Assembly (NCBI GenBank): GCA_934255105.1
Contig: CAKQNH010000418.1
Coordinates: forward strand, 1 to 5,178
DNA length: 5,178 nucleotides
Direction of reading: 5' to 3'
Origin: an uncultured Pirellulaceae bacterium
Lineage (GTDB): Bacteria; Planctomycetota; Planctomycetia; Pirellulales; Pirellulaceae
Position 1 is the stretch's first letter. Each line of letters begins with the position of its first letter. Made by a program: the position numbers and the translations under genes. This document shows, one piece after another, positions 4,917-5,178 of the stretch. The notes under the pieces are model-generated. The model did no database searches and had not been told where the DNA came from. It worked only from the letters and a program-made list of their open reading frames with translations.

Positions 4917-5178
4917 CAGATCGCGGGCCTTTGTGACCGCAGGAAGCAAGAAGCGATCAGGAAGCGGCGGCGCGTCAGGATTTTCAACCCATACGGCATT
5001 GCAGCCCGTCACCTGACCACGCTGGACACGGAACAATTCGCCCAATTCGATATGGCCAGCAGGGCGCGGCGGCGCATCTCTGATAATCAGCGGCGACCAC
5101 TTTGGAGCCGCTGCCAAGCTGTCCCACGTCACCGAGCGACCGGAATCGAGCGAGGCCAGCTCACTCATGCTCGACACG
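4785..5178 (-). CDS. N6-adenine DNA methyltransferase fragment (Eco57I/TaqI-like), truncated at both ends
   Basis: The frame is open to the right edge, so the true start and the catalytic SAM domain with NPPY lie outside the window; the GTG at 5177 is not a credible start. What remains is a middle/C-terminal block of about 100 residues, recognised by ELGELFRVQRGQVTGCNAVW (44-63), then LPDRFLLPAVTKARDLL (72-88). This arrangement is typical of the region after the catalytic domain in Eco57I/TaqI-type DNA methyltransferases, where target recognition begins. These enzymes methylate adenine in a specific DNA site, alone or within restriction or phage-defence systems. Homology ends near residue 102-105 (about base 4865); the remaining ~25 residues to the stop at 4785 are antisense MATE. 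The target-recognition C-terminus is therefore missing and the encoded enzyme is probably inactive or altered. Assignment rests on motif recall only. Confidence 0.65.
   Translation of the reverse strand, partial: VSSMSELASLDSGRSVTWDSLAAAPKWSPLIIRDAPPRPAGHIELGELFRVQRGQVTGCNAVWVENPDAPPLPDRFLLPAVTKARDLLAVRHTLRHGGQLRHPLWRGDAQRAANRASRQIDAPFGQVLAH
4855..4875. other. Junction between truncated MATE and truncated methyltransferase genes
   Basis: Left of about 4860 the plus-strand frame is clearly MATE, and right of about 4865 the minus-strand frame is clearly methyltransferase. Each frame runs on into the antisense of the other without homology: the MATE frame to TAG at 4914-4916, the methyltransferase frame to TAG at 4785-4787. 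Short repeats surround the joint: GTGCCGCAAT twice (4872-4881, 4890-4899) and the inverted pair CGCCACA / TGTGGCG (4861-4867, 4901-4907). The break point is placed from protein patterns only and is good to about 10-15 bases. It may be a genuine deletion or a chimera. Confidence 0.6.

Overview
The window reads as chromosomal DNA of a free-living bacterium, most likely a planctomycete of the Pirellulaceae type. This is an inference from protein style, not from a marker gene. The supports are a stand-alone Hanks-type kinase with an HGD catalytic loop, a polyisoprenyl-phosphate-type family 2 glycosyltransferase with an N-terminal extension, generally weak ribosome binding sites, and large non-coding gaps between genes on the same strand. 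No rRNA, tRNA, CRISPR array, transposase or phage gene is visible.

Layout: three genes lie on the minus strand and are transcribed leftward: a D-2-hydroxyacid dehydrogenase (2651-3634), a serine/threonine protein kinase (1365-2531) and a family 2 glycosyltransferase (52-849). They share a direction but are separated by 119 and 515 bases, so they need not form one operon. The 515-base gap (850-1364) has no convincing protein gene. It is rich in structure: a consensus-like plus-strand promoter, an imperfect dyad, three 17-bp tandem repeats and two adjacent hairpins, the second followed by a plus-strand T-run. Together these could be the start, body and end of an undescribed plus-strand non-coding RNA of about 355 nt. 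That is a hypothesis.

A MATE-family multidrug/cation efflux gene diverges from the dehydrogenase on the plus strand (best start 3858). A promoter-like sequence covered by two dyads, one a perfect 12-bp palindrome, lies just in front of it and could be an operator. The MATE protein is broken: its homology stops inside predicted membrane segment 9 at about base 4860. From there to the right edge the DNA encodes, on the opposite strand, an internal piece of an Eco57I/TaqI-like N6-adenine DNA methyltransferase that also loses its C-terminal part at the same point.

This tail-to-tail joint between two truncated genes is the most striking object in the window. It is either a real deletion or rearrangement that inactivated both genes, or an assembly/amplification chimera. 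The methyltransferase hints at a restriction-modification or defence locus beyond the right edge, but nothing in the window shows a complete new system. The genes have no obvious common pathway: they cover glycoconjugate synthesis, signalling, 2-oxo/2-hydroxyacid metabolism, efflux and DNA modification.
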